This document shows positions 44,214 to 55,136 of a DNA stretch of 64,000 bases, piece by piece (the first letter of the stretch is position 1; every line of letters begins with the position of its first letter). The notes beneath the pieces are model-generated. The model ran no database searches, was not told the DNA's origin, and saw nothing but the letters and a program-made list of their open reading frames with translations. A program made the translations under genes and the position numbers. Origin of the DNA: Blastococcus saxobsidens DD2 (lineage in GTDB: Bacteria > Actinomycetota > Actinomycetes > Mycobacteriales > Geodermatophilaceae); the NCBI RefSeq assembly GCF_000284015.1, contig NC_016943.1, forward strand, positions 3,079,541-3,143,540. The letters run 5' to 3'.

Positions 44214-45308
44214 TCAGTGACGGGGATCCTTGCCCTGCTCCGCCTCCGCCTTGAGCCGCGCCTCGAGCTCCGCGGCGGCCTCGGGGCCTCCGGCGTGGAA
44301 CTGCTCGGCCTCCTCCGGCTCGATGACCGGCTCCTCGCGGGAGACGTCGCCGCGCGTCTTGAGCAGGCTGGCGACCGTGGCGACGATGAGCACGCCCAGG
44401 ATGATCGACAGCGACAGCCAGATCGGGATCTCGGGGATGCTCTCGATCGGCTCCCGCTCACCGGCGAACGGCAGCTGGTTCTCGTGCAGCGCCTCCAGGA
44501 TCAGCTTGACGCCGATGAAGGCCAGGATGATGGCGAGCCCCAGGGAGAGGTACACCAGCCGCTTCAGCAGGCCACCGAGCAGGAAGTACAGCTGGCGCAG
44601 CCCCATGAGGGCGAAGACGTTGGCCGTGAAGACGATGAACGGCTCCCGGGTGAGCCCGAAGATGGCCGGGATGCTGTCCAGCGCGAAGATCAGGTCCGTC
44701 GTCCCCAGGGCGAGGATGACGACGATCATCGGCGTCCACATCTTCTTGCCGTTCTCGCTCACCCGGATCTTCGCGCCGTGGTAGTCCTTCGTGATCGGCA
44801 GGACCGTGCGCATCCGCCGGATGAAGGCGTTCTCCTCGTAGTCCTCGTCCTCGCCGCGGTGCTTGACGAGGTTGATCGCGGTGTAGATCAGGAAGACGCC
44901 GAAGATGTAGAAGACCCACACGAACCGCTCGATGACCACGGCACCGATCAGGATGAAGATCCCGCGCAGGACGAGGGCGATGATGATGCCGATCATCAGC
45001 GCTTCCTGCTGGTACTTCCGTGGCACCTGGAAGCGGGCCATGATGATCACGAAGACGAAGAGGTTGTCGACCGAGAGCGAGTACTCGGTGAGCCAGCCCG
45101 CGTAGAACTCCGTGGCGTACTGGCCATTGGTGAGCGCCAGCATCAGCAGGCCGAAGATCAGCGCCAGGCTGACGTAGAAGCCGACCCAGAGACTGGCCTC
45201 CTTGAGGGAGGGCTCGTGCGGGCGACGAGCGACGATGGCCAGATCCGCGAGCAGCAGGACCGTGAGCCCCACGAACGTCGCGATCTCGAACCAGGCGGGT
45301 AGCTCCAT
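44214..45308 (-). CDS. TerC family membrane protein (first paralog)
   Basis: 364 residues, about nine membrane helices. TerC/Alx family hallmarks: SVDNLFVFVIIMARF with the acidic metal-site residues and FALDSIPAIFGLT; charged loop HRGEDEDYEENAFIRR in the middle. Cytoplasmic acidic tail at the end. Family members export or handle Mn2+ (Alx, MeeF/MeeY) and possibly tellurite. Start ATG 45308 is behind CCGGAGG (45319-45325), which can pair with the end of a Mn2+ riboswitch. Second TerC gene lies just upstream, about 50% similar by eye; both likely regulate Mn2+ together. Confidence 0.92.
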   Translation of the reverse strand: MELPAWFEIATFVGLTVLLLADLAIVARRPHEPSLKEASLWVGFYVSLALIFGLLMLALTNGQYATEFYAGWLTEYSLSVDNLFVFVIIMARFQVPRKYQQEALMIGIIIALVLRGIFILIGAVVIERFVWVFYIFGVFLIYTAINLVKHRGEDEDYEENAFIRRMRTVLPITKDYHGAKIRVSENGKKMWTPMIVVILALGTTDLIFALDSIPAIFGLTREPFIVFTANVFALMGLRQLYFLLGGLLKRLVYLSLGLAIILAFIGVKLILEALHENQLPFAGEREPIESIPEIPIWLSLSIILGVLIVATVASLLKTRGDVSREEPVIEPEEAEQFHAGGPEAAAELEARLKAEAEQGKDPRH

Positions 45309-45334
45309 GCGGTGGGGTCCTCCGGGGACAAGCA

Positions 45335-45450
45335 GGTGTCAGCACCGGAGGTCTCTCCCACCGCAGGCCGAGAGGCCTGCGATCAGCAGCACCGGAGGCC
45401 ATGGGACCTCGTGATGACGACACTGCCGCGGGGGGATACTCCCCTCCTGG
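45335..45450 (-). promoter_or_regulatory. yybP-ykoY manganese riboswitch 1
   Basis: In the leader of the first terC. The conserved aptamer 5' strand GGAGGGGAGTA (about 45437-45447) and 3' strand GGTGGGAGAGACCTCCGG (about 45345-45362) match the yybP-ykoY class, with CGCGGCAG and TCGTCATCACG in between. CCTCCGG of the 3' strand (45345-45351) is perfectly complementary to the ribosome site CCGGAGG (45319-45325), 19 nt apart, which suggests translational control: Mn2+ holds the strand in the aptamer and frees the ribosome site. Confidence 0.85.
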
Positions 45451-45472
45451 CATCCCCCGGCGGCCGCGATCG

Positions 45473-46723
45473 TCAGTGTTCGCGTCGCTCCGGGTTCGCG
45501 GCGCTCACGGTACCGGTTCGGTCGCCGCCCGACCCGCCGGACTCCCGGACGGCTCCCACGGGCGACTCGCCCCGCGCCGGCACACCGTCCACGGGACGTC
45601 TGTCCACCCCGCGGCCCAGCGGGTCGCCGTCGGACCCGCCCAGCGCGACGTGCGGGTCGGCGCCATCGGGACGCTCCCCGGCCGCCAGTCCCGCCGGCGC
45701 CTCCGGGACCCCGGCCTCGGGCGTGGCCGCGCGCAGGGCCGCGTGCTCGGCCCGGTCCCGGCGGCTGCGGGCGAGGCTCAGCACCGTCGTCACGAGCAGG
45801 GTGACCAGGATGACCGTCAACGACAGCCAGGTCGGGATCTCGGGGATCAGCGTCACGTGCTCACCGCCGTTGACGAACGGCAGTTCGTTGGTGTGCAGCG
45901 CGTGGATGACCAGCTTGACCCCGATGAAGCCCAGGATGACGGCCAGGCCGTACGCCAGGTAGACCAGCCGGTCCAGCAGCCCGTCGATCAGGAAGAACAG
46001 CTGGCGCAGGCCGAGCAGCGAGAAGGCGTTCGCGGTGAAGACGAGGAAGGTCTCCTGCGTCAGCCCGAATATCGCCGGGATCGAGTCGACCGCGAAGATG
46101 ATGTCGGCGGTGCCGATCGCGATCAGCGCGATGGCCAGCGGGGTGAGGTAGCGCCTGCCCTCGAGCTTCACCGTCATCCGGTCGGAGTGGTACTCGTCGG
46201 TGGTGCGCAGCCGCTTGCGCGCGAACCGGAGGACCGCGTTCTCCTGGTAGTCCTCGTCCTCGGAGTGCCCACCGCTGCGGGCCTGGATCCAGGCGGTGTA
46301 GATGAGGATGCCGCCGAACAGGTAGAAGACCCAGCTGAAGTTCTCGATCGCGGCCGCGCCGACGATGATGAACACGGTACGCAGCGCCAGCGCGAAGGCG
46401 ATGCCGAAGAGCAGCACCTTCTGCTGCAGCTCCCGAGGCACCCCGAAGCTGGCCATGATGATCACGAAGACGAACAGGTTGTCGACCGACAGGCTCTTCT
46501 CGGTGATGTACCCGGCGAAGTACTCACCGCCGAAGGTCCCGCCGTAGAAGACCCAGATGAGGATGCCGAACACCACGGCGAGGGCGACGTAGATTGCCGA
46601 CCAGGTGGCGGATTCGCGCAGGGTCGGCGCGTGCGGCGTGCGCACGTGGCCGAAGAAGTCGAAGGCGAGCATGGCCACGATCGCGGCGACCGTGACTGCC
46701 CACACCCAGAACGGGACGTCCAA
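45473..46723 (-). CDS. TerC family membrane protein (second paralog)
   Basis: 416 residues, about nine helices. Same hallmarks as its neighbour: SVDNLFVFVIIMASFGVP, FAVDSIPAIFGLTQE, and acidic loop GGHSEDEDYQENAVLRF. Longer than the first paralog by a Pro/Gly/Arg-rich hydrophilic tail of about 90 residues. Start: TTG 46723, 5 nt behind GGAGGG; the frame stays open to 46885, but that part is the riboswitch leader and is not coding. Likely Mn2+ efflux or Mn2+ supply to exported enzymes, by family. Confidence 0.92.
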   Translation of the reverse strand: MDVPFWVWAVTVAAIVAMLAFDFFGHVRTPHAPTLRESATWSAIYVALAVVFGILIWVFYGGTFGGEYFAGYITEKSLSVDNLFVFVIIMASFGVPRELQQKVLLFGIAFALALRTVFIIVGAAAIENFSWVFYLFGGILIYTAWIQARSGGHSEDEDYQENAVLRFARKRLRTTDEYHSDRMTVKLEGRRYLTPLAIALIAIGTADIIFAVDSIPAIFGLTQETFLVFTANAFSLLGLRQLFFLIDGLLDRLVYLAYGLAVILGFIGVKLVIHALHTNELPFVNGGEHVTLIPEIPTWLSLTVILVTLLVTTVLSLARSRRDRAEHAALRAATPEAGVPEAPAGLAAGERPDGADPHVALGGSDGDPLGRGVDRRPVDGVPARGESPVGAVRESGGSGGDRTGTVSAANPERREH

Positions 46724-46744
46724 GAAAACCCTCCGGTGACTGGC

Positions 46745-46857
46745 TGCTGTCAGTACCGAAGGTCTCTCCCACCGCCTACCCGAGGGTGACGGCCGGCGGG
46801 CCGGGGATCGGACGATCCCGTAGTGACGACCTGCCGCGTGGGGGTACTCCCCTCCAG
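46745..46857 (-). promoter_or_regulatory. yybP-ykoY manganese riboswitch 2
   Basis: In the leader of the second terC. Shares GGAGGGGAGTA (about 46845-46855), CGCGGCAG, TCGTCAC and GGTGGGAGAGACCTTCGG (about 46756-46773) with riboswitch 1, while the variable arm differs. CCTTCGG (46756-46762) can pair with CCGGAGG (46730-46736) of the ribosome site through one G-U pair. So each paralog has its own sensor. Confidence 0.85.
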
Positions 46858-46898
46858 ATCGGATGCGCTCGGTGAGCACATCCACCCGGCCGAACGCC

Positions 46899-47911
46899 TC
46901 ATCCGCCGGGGAAGTTCCCGCCGGCGCGGAGGAAGGCGGCGCGTGCGGTGGCGAGCATCCGCGCCCGCTCCGCCGCGCAGAGGTAGCCGGCGTCGATCTG
47001 CTCGTCGAGCACGGTGGCGTAACGCGCGAAGTAGCGCGCCACGCTCCCGTAGCGCTGCCGGAGTTCGTCGGCGGTGAACGGCGTACTACCGGCTGCGGGC
47101 GAACGTCACGGCACAGGCGGAGGGGGATCGCGACGTCCTCCGGTACGACCTACACCGACGTACGGCCGCTGCACCGCGTCGCCGGCGAGCTGGTTCAGGG
47201 CCAGCCAGTTGCCGACGCCGGACACCGCGACGGTCACGTCGTAGACCCCGCGCCCGGAGCGGGGTCGACGTTGAACCCTTCGGCCACCAGCGTGTCGACG
47301 AACCACGCACTCTGGCTGACGCCCGCGAGGATGGCGGAACGGAAGCGGGGCAGGGGCGCCGCTCCGTCGGCGGGTGGCCCCGAGCGCGCGAGCATCCGCC
47401 CGAAGTCGCGGACGACGACCTGGCCGACCCCCTGCGCGGTGACCGGTACGCCGGCGGCGACACCTGTCTCGCACTGCACCCGGGCGTAGCAGAGCCCGTG
47501 CTCGGCGAGGAACCCCAGGCCGAGGCCGTCCGGGTAGCGAGCGCCGGTCGGGGTGCTGTCTGCGGACCCGAGGGAGAACTGCTCGAGGCTGAGCAGCACC
47601 ACCGGGCGGCCACGGTTCTCGACCTCGACGAGGACGACGTCCCGCCGGTGGGCGTCCCGGGGCGTGATCAGCTCGAACTGGGCCTCGTAGCAGTAGCGCC
47701 CCTGCGCGTCCGTGGGCAGCGCGGCGAGGCCGGCGATGCGCTCCCGCGGGTCCACCTCCCCGTGCACCACCCCGGTGGTGCGCTCCCATGCCTGCTCGCC
47801 GACCCGGAGCGCGACGGTCGTGGAGTCGACCGAGGTGATGGCCGACACCAGCCACCGGCCGCCGTGGCCCGCGGCGTCGGTGGGAGGGCTGGGCGGACGG
47901 GGCGCCGTCAC
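46899..47911 (-). pseudogene. alpha/beta hydrolase-domain protein, decayed
   Basis: From GTG/ATG-side 47911 about 225 residues read well (AITSVDSTTVALRVGEQAW, RDVVLVEVENRGRPVVLL, RFRSAILAGVSQSAWFVDT, GFNVDPAPGAG), then TGA at 47234 after one missing base. The next frame continues VYDVTVAVSGVGNWLALNQL and QRPYV; a third block PEDVAIPLRLCRD and a last FTADELRQRYGSVARYFARY, ending at TGA 46899, are in other frames. Together this is a secreted-type alpha/beta hydrolase-domain family member with at least three frameshifts and probably a deleted middle. Non-functional unless assembly errors. Confidence 0.7.
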
Positions 47912-47927
47912 GGACAGGGGCCCCGTC

Positions 47928-50042
<2,115 letters not shown>

Positions 50043-50136
50043 GACGACGACGGTACGTCGGCGGTGTGACAGAACGCGTCGCGAGCGTTCCCCGCGACCG
50101 ATGGGGCGGTCGGCGCGGGAGCGGCAGGGCGGATAC

Positions 50137-50165
50137 TTGTCTCCTCCGCCGGGCACCCCTAGCGT
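50137..50165 (+). promoter_or_regulatory. candidate glgX promoter
   Basis: TTGTCT (50137-50142), 17-nt spacer, TAGCGT (50160-50165) on the plus strand: good spacing for a primary sigma factor. Transcription would begin near 50172 and leave a leader of about 370 nt before glgX. It is the best promoter-like match in the 497-nt uvrB-glgX spacer, in which I see no gene. Confidence 0.5.
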
Positions 50166-50327
50166 GCCTGGTCGCAGGAGCGGTTCCGCCGAGGACCAGC
50201 GCCACCCGGGATCCCGGGCGAGGTCGGCCCCCGGCGCACCGGCGTCCCGGTCCTCCCACCGGGACGCCGGCTCCCGCGTCGCCCCCGGGCGTCCGGGCAC
50301 CCGGGAACATCCCGGCCGGACCTGCGC

Positions 50328-50362
50328 ACGACGCCCCCTGCGGCCCGCCGCGGGGGCGTCGT
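50328..50362 (+). promoter_or_regulatory. 11-bp hairpin in the glgX leader
   Basis: Perfect arms ACGACGCCCCC (50328-50338) and GGGGGCGTCGT (50352-50362), 13-nt loop. It lies inside the predicted glgX leader, about 180 nt before the start. It ends no visible gene, so attenuation or RNA stability is a possible role. Confidence 0.4.
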
Positions 50363-50539
50363 CGGCTCCGGGGTCCCCGGCCGCCGGGCGGGCCGTCTCA
50401 CAGGCCGTGGAGGTGTGGCAGCGGGCGGACGCGGGCAACGGGAGACTGACGTCCGTCCCGACCCGGTCGCAGCAGCACGCGCGCCCGCGTCACCGCCCCG
50501 TAGCCCTCGGGGCGCCCCGCGCAGGAGGAACTCCCCACG

Positions 50540-52651
50540 ATGACCCAGGTATGGCCCGGCAGTGCCTATCCCCTCGGCGCCACGTACGACGGCACCGGGA
50601 CCAACTTCGCGATCTTCAGCGAGGTGGCCGAGAAGGTCGAGCTGTGCCTGTTCGACGACGAGGGCAACGAGGAGCGCATCCGCCTGCCGGAGATGGACGG
50701 GTACGTGTGGCACGCCTTCCTGCCCGGGATCCACCCCGGCCAGAAGTACGGCTACCGCGTGCACGGGCCCTACGACCCCGAGCAGGGCCTGCGCTGCAAC
50801 CCCAGCAAGCTCCTCCTGGACCCCTACGCCAAGGCGATCGACGGCCAGGTCGCCTGGCATCCCTCGGTCTTCGGCTACGACTTCGAGACCAAGGAGCGCA
50901 ACGACCAGGACTCGGCGCCGCACATGCCGAAGTCCGTCGTCGTCAACCCCTACTTCGACTGGGGCGTGGACCGCCCGCCGAAGACGCCCTACAACAAGAC
51001 CGTCATCTACGAGGCCCATGTCAAGGGGCTCACGATGACCAACCCGCGGATCCCCGAGGAGCTGCGCGGCACCTACGCCGGTATCGCGCATCCGGCGACC
51101 ATCGAGCACCTGACCGACCTGGGCATCACCGCGATCGAGCTCATGCCGGTGCACCGGTTCGTGCAGGACGACACCCTGCAGCAGAAGGGCCTGCGCAACT
51201 ACTGGGGCTACAACACGATCGGCTTCTTCGCGCCGCACGACGAGTACGCCAGCGACACCACGGCCGGCCAGCAGGTGCAGGAGTTCAAGGGGATGGTCCG
51301 GGCCCTGCACGAGGCGGGCATCGAGGTCATCCTCGACGTCGTCTACAACCACACCGCCGAGGGCAACCACCTCGGTCCCACCCTCTCCTTCAAGGGCATC
51401 GACAACCGGGCGTACTACAAGCTCGTCGAGGGCGACCAGCAGTACTACATGGACTACACCGGCACCGGGAACACGCTCAACGTCCGGACGCCGCAGTCGC
51501 TGCAGCTGATCATGGACTCGCTGCGCTACTGGGTCACCGAGATGCACGTCGACGGCTTCCGCTTCGACCTCGCCTCCGCGCTGGCCCGCGAGCTGCACGC
51601 CGTCGACCGGCTGGCGACCTTCTTCGACCTCGTGCACCAGGACCCGGTGGTCAGCCAGGTGAAGCTGATCGCCGAGCCGTGGGACGTCGGCGAGGGCGGC
51701 TACCAGGTCGGCAACTTCCCCGCGCTGTGGACCGAGTGGAACGGCAAGTACCGCGACACCGTCCGCGACTTCTGGCGCGGCGAGGGCGGCACGATCGGCG
51801 AGTTCGCCGACCGGATCTCCGGCTCCTCGGACCTGTACCAGCACTCCGGCCGCCGGCCGGTCGCCAGCATCAACTTCGTCACCGCGCACGACGGCTTCAC
51901 GCTCAACGACCTCGTCTCCTACAACGAGAAGCACAACGAGGCCAACGGCGAGGGCAACAACGACGGCGAGAGCCACAACCGCAGCTGGAACTGCGGCGTC
52001 GAGGGGATGACCGACGACCCGGAGATCGTGCGGCTCCGGGCTCAGCAGCGGCGCAACTTCATCACCACGCTGATGCTCAGCCAGGGCGTGCCGATGCTGC
52101 TGCACGGCGACGAGCTCGGCCGGTCCCAGGGCGGCAACAACAACGGCTACTGCCAGGACTCCGAGCTGACCTGGATCGACTGGACCAATGTCGACGAGGG
52201 CCTGCTCGAGTTCACCAAGAAGGTCACCAAGCTGCGCTGCGACCACCCGACCTTCCGCCGCCGCCGCTTCTTCCACGGCCGGCCGGTCCGCCGTGGGCTG
52301 GGTGACCCGGTGCCGGACATCGACTGGCTGACGCCGGCCGGCGAGCAGATGACCGAGGAGGACTGGGACGCCGCCTACGCCAGGTCCGTGGCGGTCTACC
52401 TCAACGGCGTCGGGATCCGCGAGACCGACGAGCGTGGCGAGTACGTCTCCGACGACCACTTCTACCTGGCGTTCAACGCCTCGCACGAGCCGATCGAGTT
52501 CAGCCTGCCCAGCGACGACTACTCGCGGAGCTGGACGACGGTGCTCGACACCGCCGAGATGCACGAGGTGGAGCCGGTCGAGGTGGAGCCCGGCGAGACG
52601 GTGACCGTCCAGGGCCGGTCGATCGTCGTCCTGACGGGTCCCGCCCGGTGA
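50540..52651 (+). CDS. glgX: glycogen debranching enzyme GlgX
   Basis: 703 residues. N-terminal CBM48 (FAIFSEVAEKVELCLFDDEG, first 20 residues of that domain core), then GH13 barrel: DVVYNHTAEG, the nucleophile Asp in DGFRFDLASALAR, the acid Glu in LIAEPWDVG, and FVTAHDGFTL with the third Asp. It removes alpha-1,6 branches of glycogen, giving linear malto-oligosaccharides for TreY. GGAGGA about 9-10 nt upstream of the ATG. Stop overlaps the treY start (GTGA). First gene of glgX-treY-treZ, known in actinobacteria. Confidence 0.95.
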   Translation: MTQVWPGSAYPLGATYDGTGTNFAIFSEVAEKVELCLFDDEGNEERIRLPEMDGYVWHAFLPGIHPGQKYGYRVHGPYDPEQGLRCNPSKLLLDPYAKAIDGQVAWHPSVFGYDFETKERNDQDSAPHMPKSVVVNPYFDWGVDRPPKTPYNKTVIYEAHVKGLTMTNPRIPEELRGTYAGIAHPATIEHLTDLGITAIELMPVHRFVQDDTLQQKGLRNYWGYNTIGFFAPHDEYASDTTAGQQVQEFKGMVRALHEAGIEVILDVVYNHTAEGNHLGPTLSFKGIDNRAYYKLVEGDQQYYMDYTGTGNTLNVRTPQSLQLIMDSLRYWVTEMHVDGFRFDLASALARELHAVDRLATFFDLVHQDPVVSQVKLIAEPWDVGEGGYQVGNFPALWTEWNGKYRDTVRDFWRGEGGTIGEFADRISGSSDLYQHSGRRPVASINFVTAHDGFTLNDLVSYNEKHNEANGEGNNDGESHNRSWNCGVEGMTDDPEIVRLRAQQRRNFITTLMLSQGVPMLLHGDELGRSQGGNNNGYCQDSELTWIDWTNVDEGLLEFTKKVTKLRCDHPTFRRRRFFHGRPVRRGLGDPVPDIDWLTPAGEQMTEEDWDAAYARSVAVYLNGVGIRETDERGEYVSDDHFYLAFNASHEPIEFSLPSDDYSRSWTTVLDTAEMHEVEPVEVEPGETVTVQGRSIVVLTGPAR

Positions 52652-54981
52652 CGCAGCCGATCCAGGTGCCGGGCAGCGATCGTCGCCGCGCGGTCCCCGC
52701 GGCGACGTACCGGCTGCAGGTGCACGCGGGCTTCCCGCTGCAGGACGCCGCCGACGTCGCGGGTTACCTCGCCGACCTCGGGGTGACGCACGCCTACTCC
52801 TCTCCCCTGCTGCGCTCGGCCGAGGGCAGCAGCCACGGCTACGACACCGTGGACCACGCGCACATCGACGAGGCACGCGGCGGACAGTTGGGGTTCGCCC
52901 GGTTCGTCGCGGCGCTGCACGAGCAGGGTCTCGGACTGGTCCTCGACCTGGTGCCCAACCACATGGGTGTCGAGGACCCCTCGGCGGCGCCGTGGTGGTG
53001 GGACGTCCTGCAGCACGGGCAGGCGTCGGCGCACGCCGCGGCGTTCGACATCGACTGGGAGTTCGGCTCCGGCAAGGTGCGCATCCCCGTCCTCGGCTCG
53101 GGCGACGACGTCGACGAGCTCGAGGTCGTCGACGGCGAGCTGCGCTACTACGGCAACCGGTTCCCGCTCGCCCCGGGTACCGAGGGGGGCACGCCGCAGG
53201 AGGTGCACGCCCGCCAGCACTACGAGCTGATCGACTGGCGGCGCGCCGACACGGACCTGAACTACCGGCGGTTCTTCGCCATCAACACCCTGGCCGGGTT
53301 GCGCGTGGAGGACCCGGCGGTCTTCGACGCCACCCACGAACTCGTGCTGCGGCTGGTGCACGACGGCGCCGTCGACGGGCTGCGGATCGACCACCCGGAC
53401 GGGCTGGCCGACCCGAAGGGCTACCTCGACTGCCTCGCCGAGGCCTCCGGGGGACGGTGGACGGTCGTCGAGAAGATCCTCGAGCCGGGCGAGGACCTGC
53501 CCGAGAGCTGGGCGACCGCGGGGACGACGGGGTACGACGCGCTCGCCGAGGTCGACGAGGTGTTGATCGACCCCGCCGGTGAGCCGGCGTTCACCGCGCT
53601 CGACACCGAACTCGCCGGGCGCCCCGTCGACTACGCGCAGCTGGTCCACGACTGCAAGCGCGAGGTCACCGACGGGATGCTCGGCTCGGAGGTGGCCCGG
53701 CTGGTCCGGGTCATCGGTGAGCTGCCGGGCGTCGACGTCGCACAGCAGACCGAGGCCCTCGCCGAGCTGCTGGCCACCTTCCCCGTCTACCGCAGCTACC
53801 TGCCCGACGGCCGCGAGCACCTGGACGCCACCGTCACCGCCGTGCGCGACCGCCGACCGGACCTGGTGGCCGCGGTCGACGCCGTGCACTCCGTGCTGTC
53901 CGCCGCGGGGTCGGAGGCAGCGACCCGGTTCGAGCAGACCAGCGGTCCGGTGATGGCCAAGGGCGTGGAGGACAGCGCCTACTACCGGTGGGCCCGGTTC
54001 GTGGCGCTCAACGAGGTGGGCGGGGACCCGGCCCGGTTCGGCAGCACGGTGGCCGAGTTCCACGCCGCCCAGCAGCGCCGGGCCGAGCGCCACCCCGAGT
54101 CGATGACCACCCTGTCGACCCACGACACCAAGCGCAGCGAGGACGTGCGCGCCCGGCTGGCGGTGCTCGCCGAGATCCCGGGCGACTGGGCGCAGCTGGT
54201 GCGCGGCTGGCTGGCCCGGCATCCGCTGGCCGACCGGTCGCTGGCCCACCTGGTGTGGCAGAACCTGGTCGGCGCGTGGCCGCTGTCGCGCGAGCGGGCG
54301 CACGCCTACGTGGAGAAGGCCGCCCGGGAGGCTGGCACCTCCACCACCTGGACCGATCCGGTGCAGGAGTTCGAGGAGCAGCTGCACGCGCTCGTGGACG
54401 CCGCCTACGACGATCCGATGACGAACGCAGAGATCGACGCGTTCGTCACCCGGATCGCGCCGCTGGGCTGGTCGAACTCGCTGGCGCAGAAGCTGCTGCA
54501 GCTCACGATGCCCGGCGTCCCCGACGTCTACCAGGGCACCGAGCTCTGGGACCACTCGCTGGTCGACCCGGACAACCGCCGCCCCGTCGACTACGCACTG
54601 CGCCGGAAGCTGCTCGCCGCCCTCGACGCCGGCGAGATGCCCGGCATCGACGAGACCGGCGCCGCCAAGCTCCTGGTGGTCTCCCGCACGCTGCGCGCCC
54701 GCCGCGACCACCCGGAGTGGTTCACCGGCTACGAGCCCGTCGCGGTCACCGGCTCGGCCGCGGACCACGTCGTCGCCTACGACCGGGGCGGCGTCGTGGT
54801 GGTGGCGACCCGGCGCCCTGCCGGACTGGCCGCCGAGGGCTGGGGCGACACCGCGCTGCAGCTGTCCAACGGGGCCTGGCGCGACCTGCTCACCGGCGGG
54901 CGGGCGGTCTCCGATGCCGCCGGCATCGCCGTCGACTTGCTGCTGACCCGCCTGCCCGTCGCCCTCCTCGTCCGCGCCTGA
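52648..54981 (+). CDS. treY: maltooligosyltrehalose synthase
   Basis: 777 residues. GH13 enzyme turning the reducing end of malto-oligosaccharide into trehalosyl. Marks: ATYRLQVHAGFPLQDAADV at the start, YSSPLLRSAEGSSHGYD, LDLVPNHMGV, catalytic DGLRIDHPDGLADP, Glu in TVVEKILEPGE, and DVYQGTELWD near the end. GTG 52648 overlaps the glgX stop. Ends within a mutually-paired palindromic element spacer before treZ. Works with GlgX and TreZ. Confidence 0.95.
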   Translation: MTQPIQVPGSDRRRAVPAATYRLQVHAGFPLQDAADVAGYLADLGVTHAYSSPLLRSAEGSSHGYDTVDHAHIDEARGGQLGFARFVAALHEQGLGLVLDLVPNHMGVEDPSAAPWWWDVLQHGQASAHAAAFDIDWEFGSGKVRIPVLGSGDDVDELEVVDGELRYYGNRFPLAPGTEGGTPQEVHARQHYELIDWRRADTDLNYRRFFAINTLAGLRVEDPAVFDATHELVLRLVHDGAVDGLRIDHPDGLADPKGYLDCLAEASGGRWTVVEKILEPGEDLPESWATAGTTGYDALAEVDEVLIDPAGEPAFTALDTELAGRPVDYAQLVHDCKREVTDGMLGSEVARLVRVIGELPGVDVAQQTEALAELLATFPVYRSYLPDGREHLDATVTAVRDRRPDLVAAVDAVHSVLSAAGSEAATRFEQTSGPVMAKGVEDSAYYRWARFVALNEVGGDPARFGSTVAEFHAAQQRRAERHPESMTTLSTHDTKRSEDVRARLAVLAEIPGDWAQLVRGWLARHPLADRSLAHLVWQNLVGAWPLSRERAHAYVEKAAREAGTSTTWTDPVQEFEEQLHALVDAAYDDPMTNAEIDAFVTRIAPLGWSNSLAQKLLQLTMPGVPDVYQGTELWDHSLVDPDNRRPVDYALRRKLLAALDAGEMPGIDETGAAKLLVVSRTLRARRDHPEWFTGYEPVAVTGSAADHVVAYDRGGVVVVATRRPAGLAAEGWGDTALQLSNGAWRDLLTGGRAVSDAAGIAVDLLLTRLPVALLVRA

Positions 54982-55000
54982 TCCGCCCGGCGCGCCGATG

Positions 55001-55051
55001 GTGTGCGCGGATGCGCAGTTCGTGACGCGGATGCTCCGCATCCGCGCACAC
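55001..55051. repeat. 51-nt palindromic element, copy 2
   Basis: Arms GTGTGCGCGGATGCG (55001-55015) and CGCATCCGCGCACAC (55037-55051) are a perfect 15-bp inverted repeat; an inner stem GCGGATGC-TCC-GCATCCGC (55027-55045) competes for the same 3' arm. Identical length and outer arms (GTGTGCGC / GCGCACAC) to 14027-14077, and on the minus strand the same inner GGA loop and a GAACT. Sits between treY and treZ. Confidence 0.6.
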
Positions 55052-55136
55052 TGTCGCCGCCGGCGCGGGGGTTGACCCGGCGCCGCGCGGGCATGATCGA
55101 CCAGCACCTTCCCCCAGGCTCCCCGGAGGCTCCCGC

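Noticed and set aside
46724-46885. N-terminal extension of the second TerC protein
   Set aside because: The extension is the riboswitch leader; GGAGGG before TTG 46723 and family alignment place the start there.
50066-50449. 127-codon frame in the uvrB-glgX spacer
   Set aside because: Composition is Arg/Pro-rich, no ribosome site, overlaps promoter-like and hairpin sequences.
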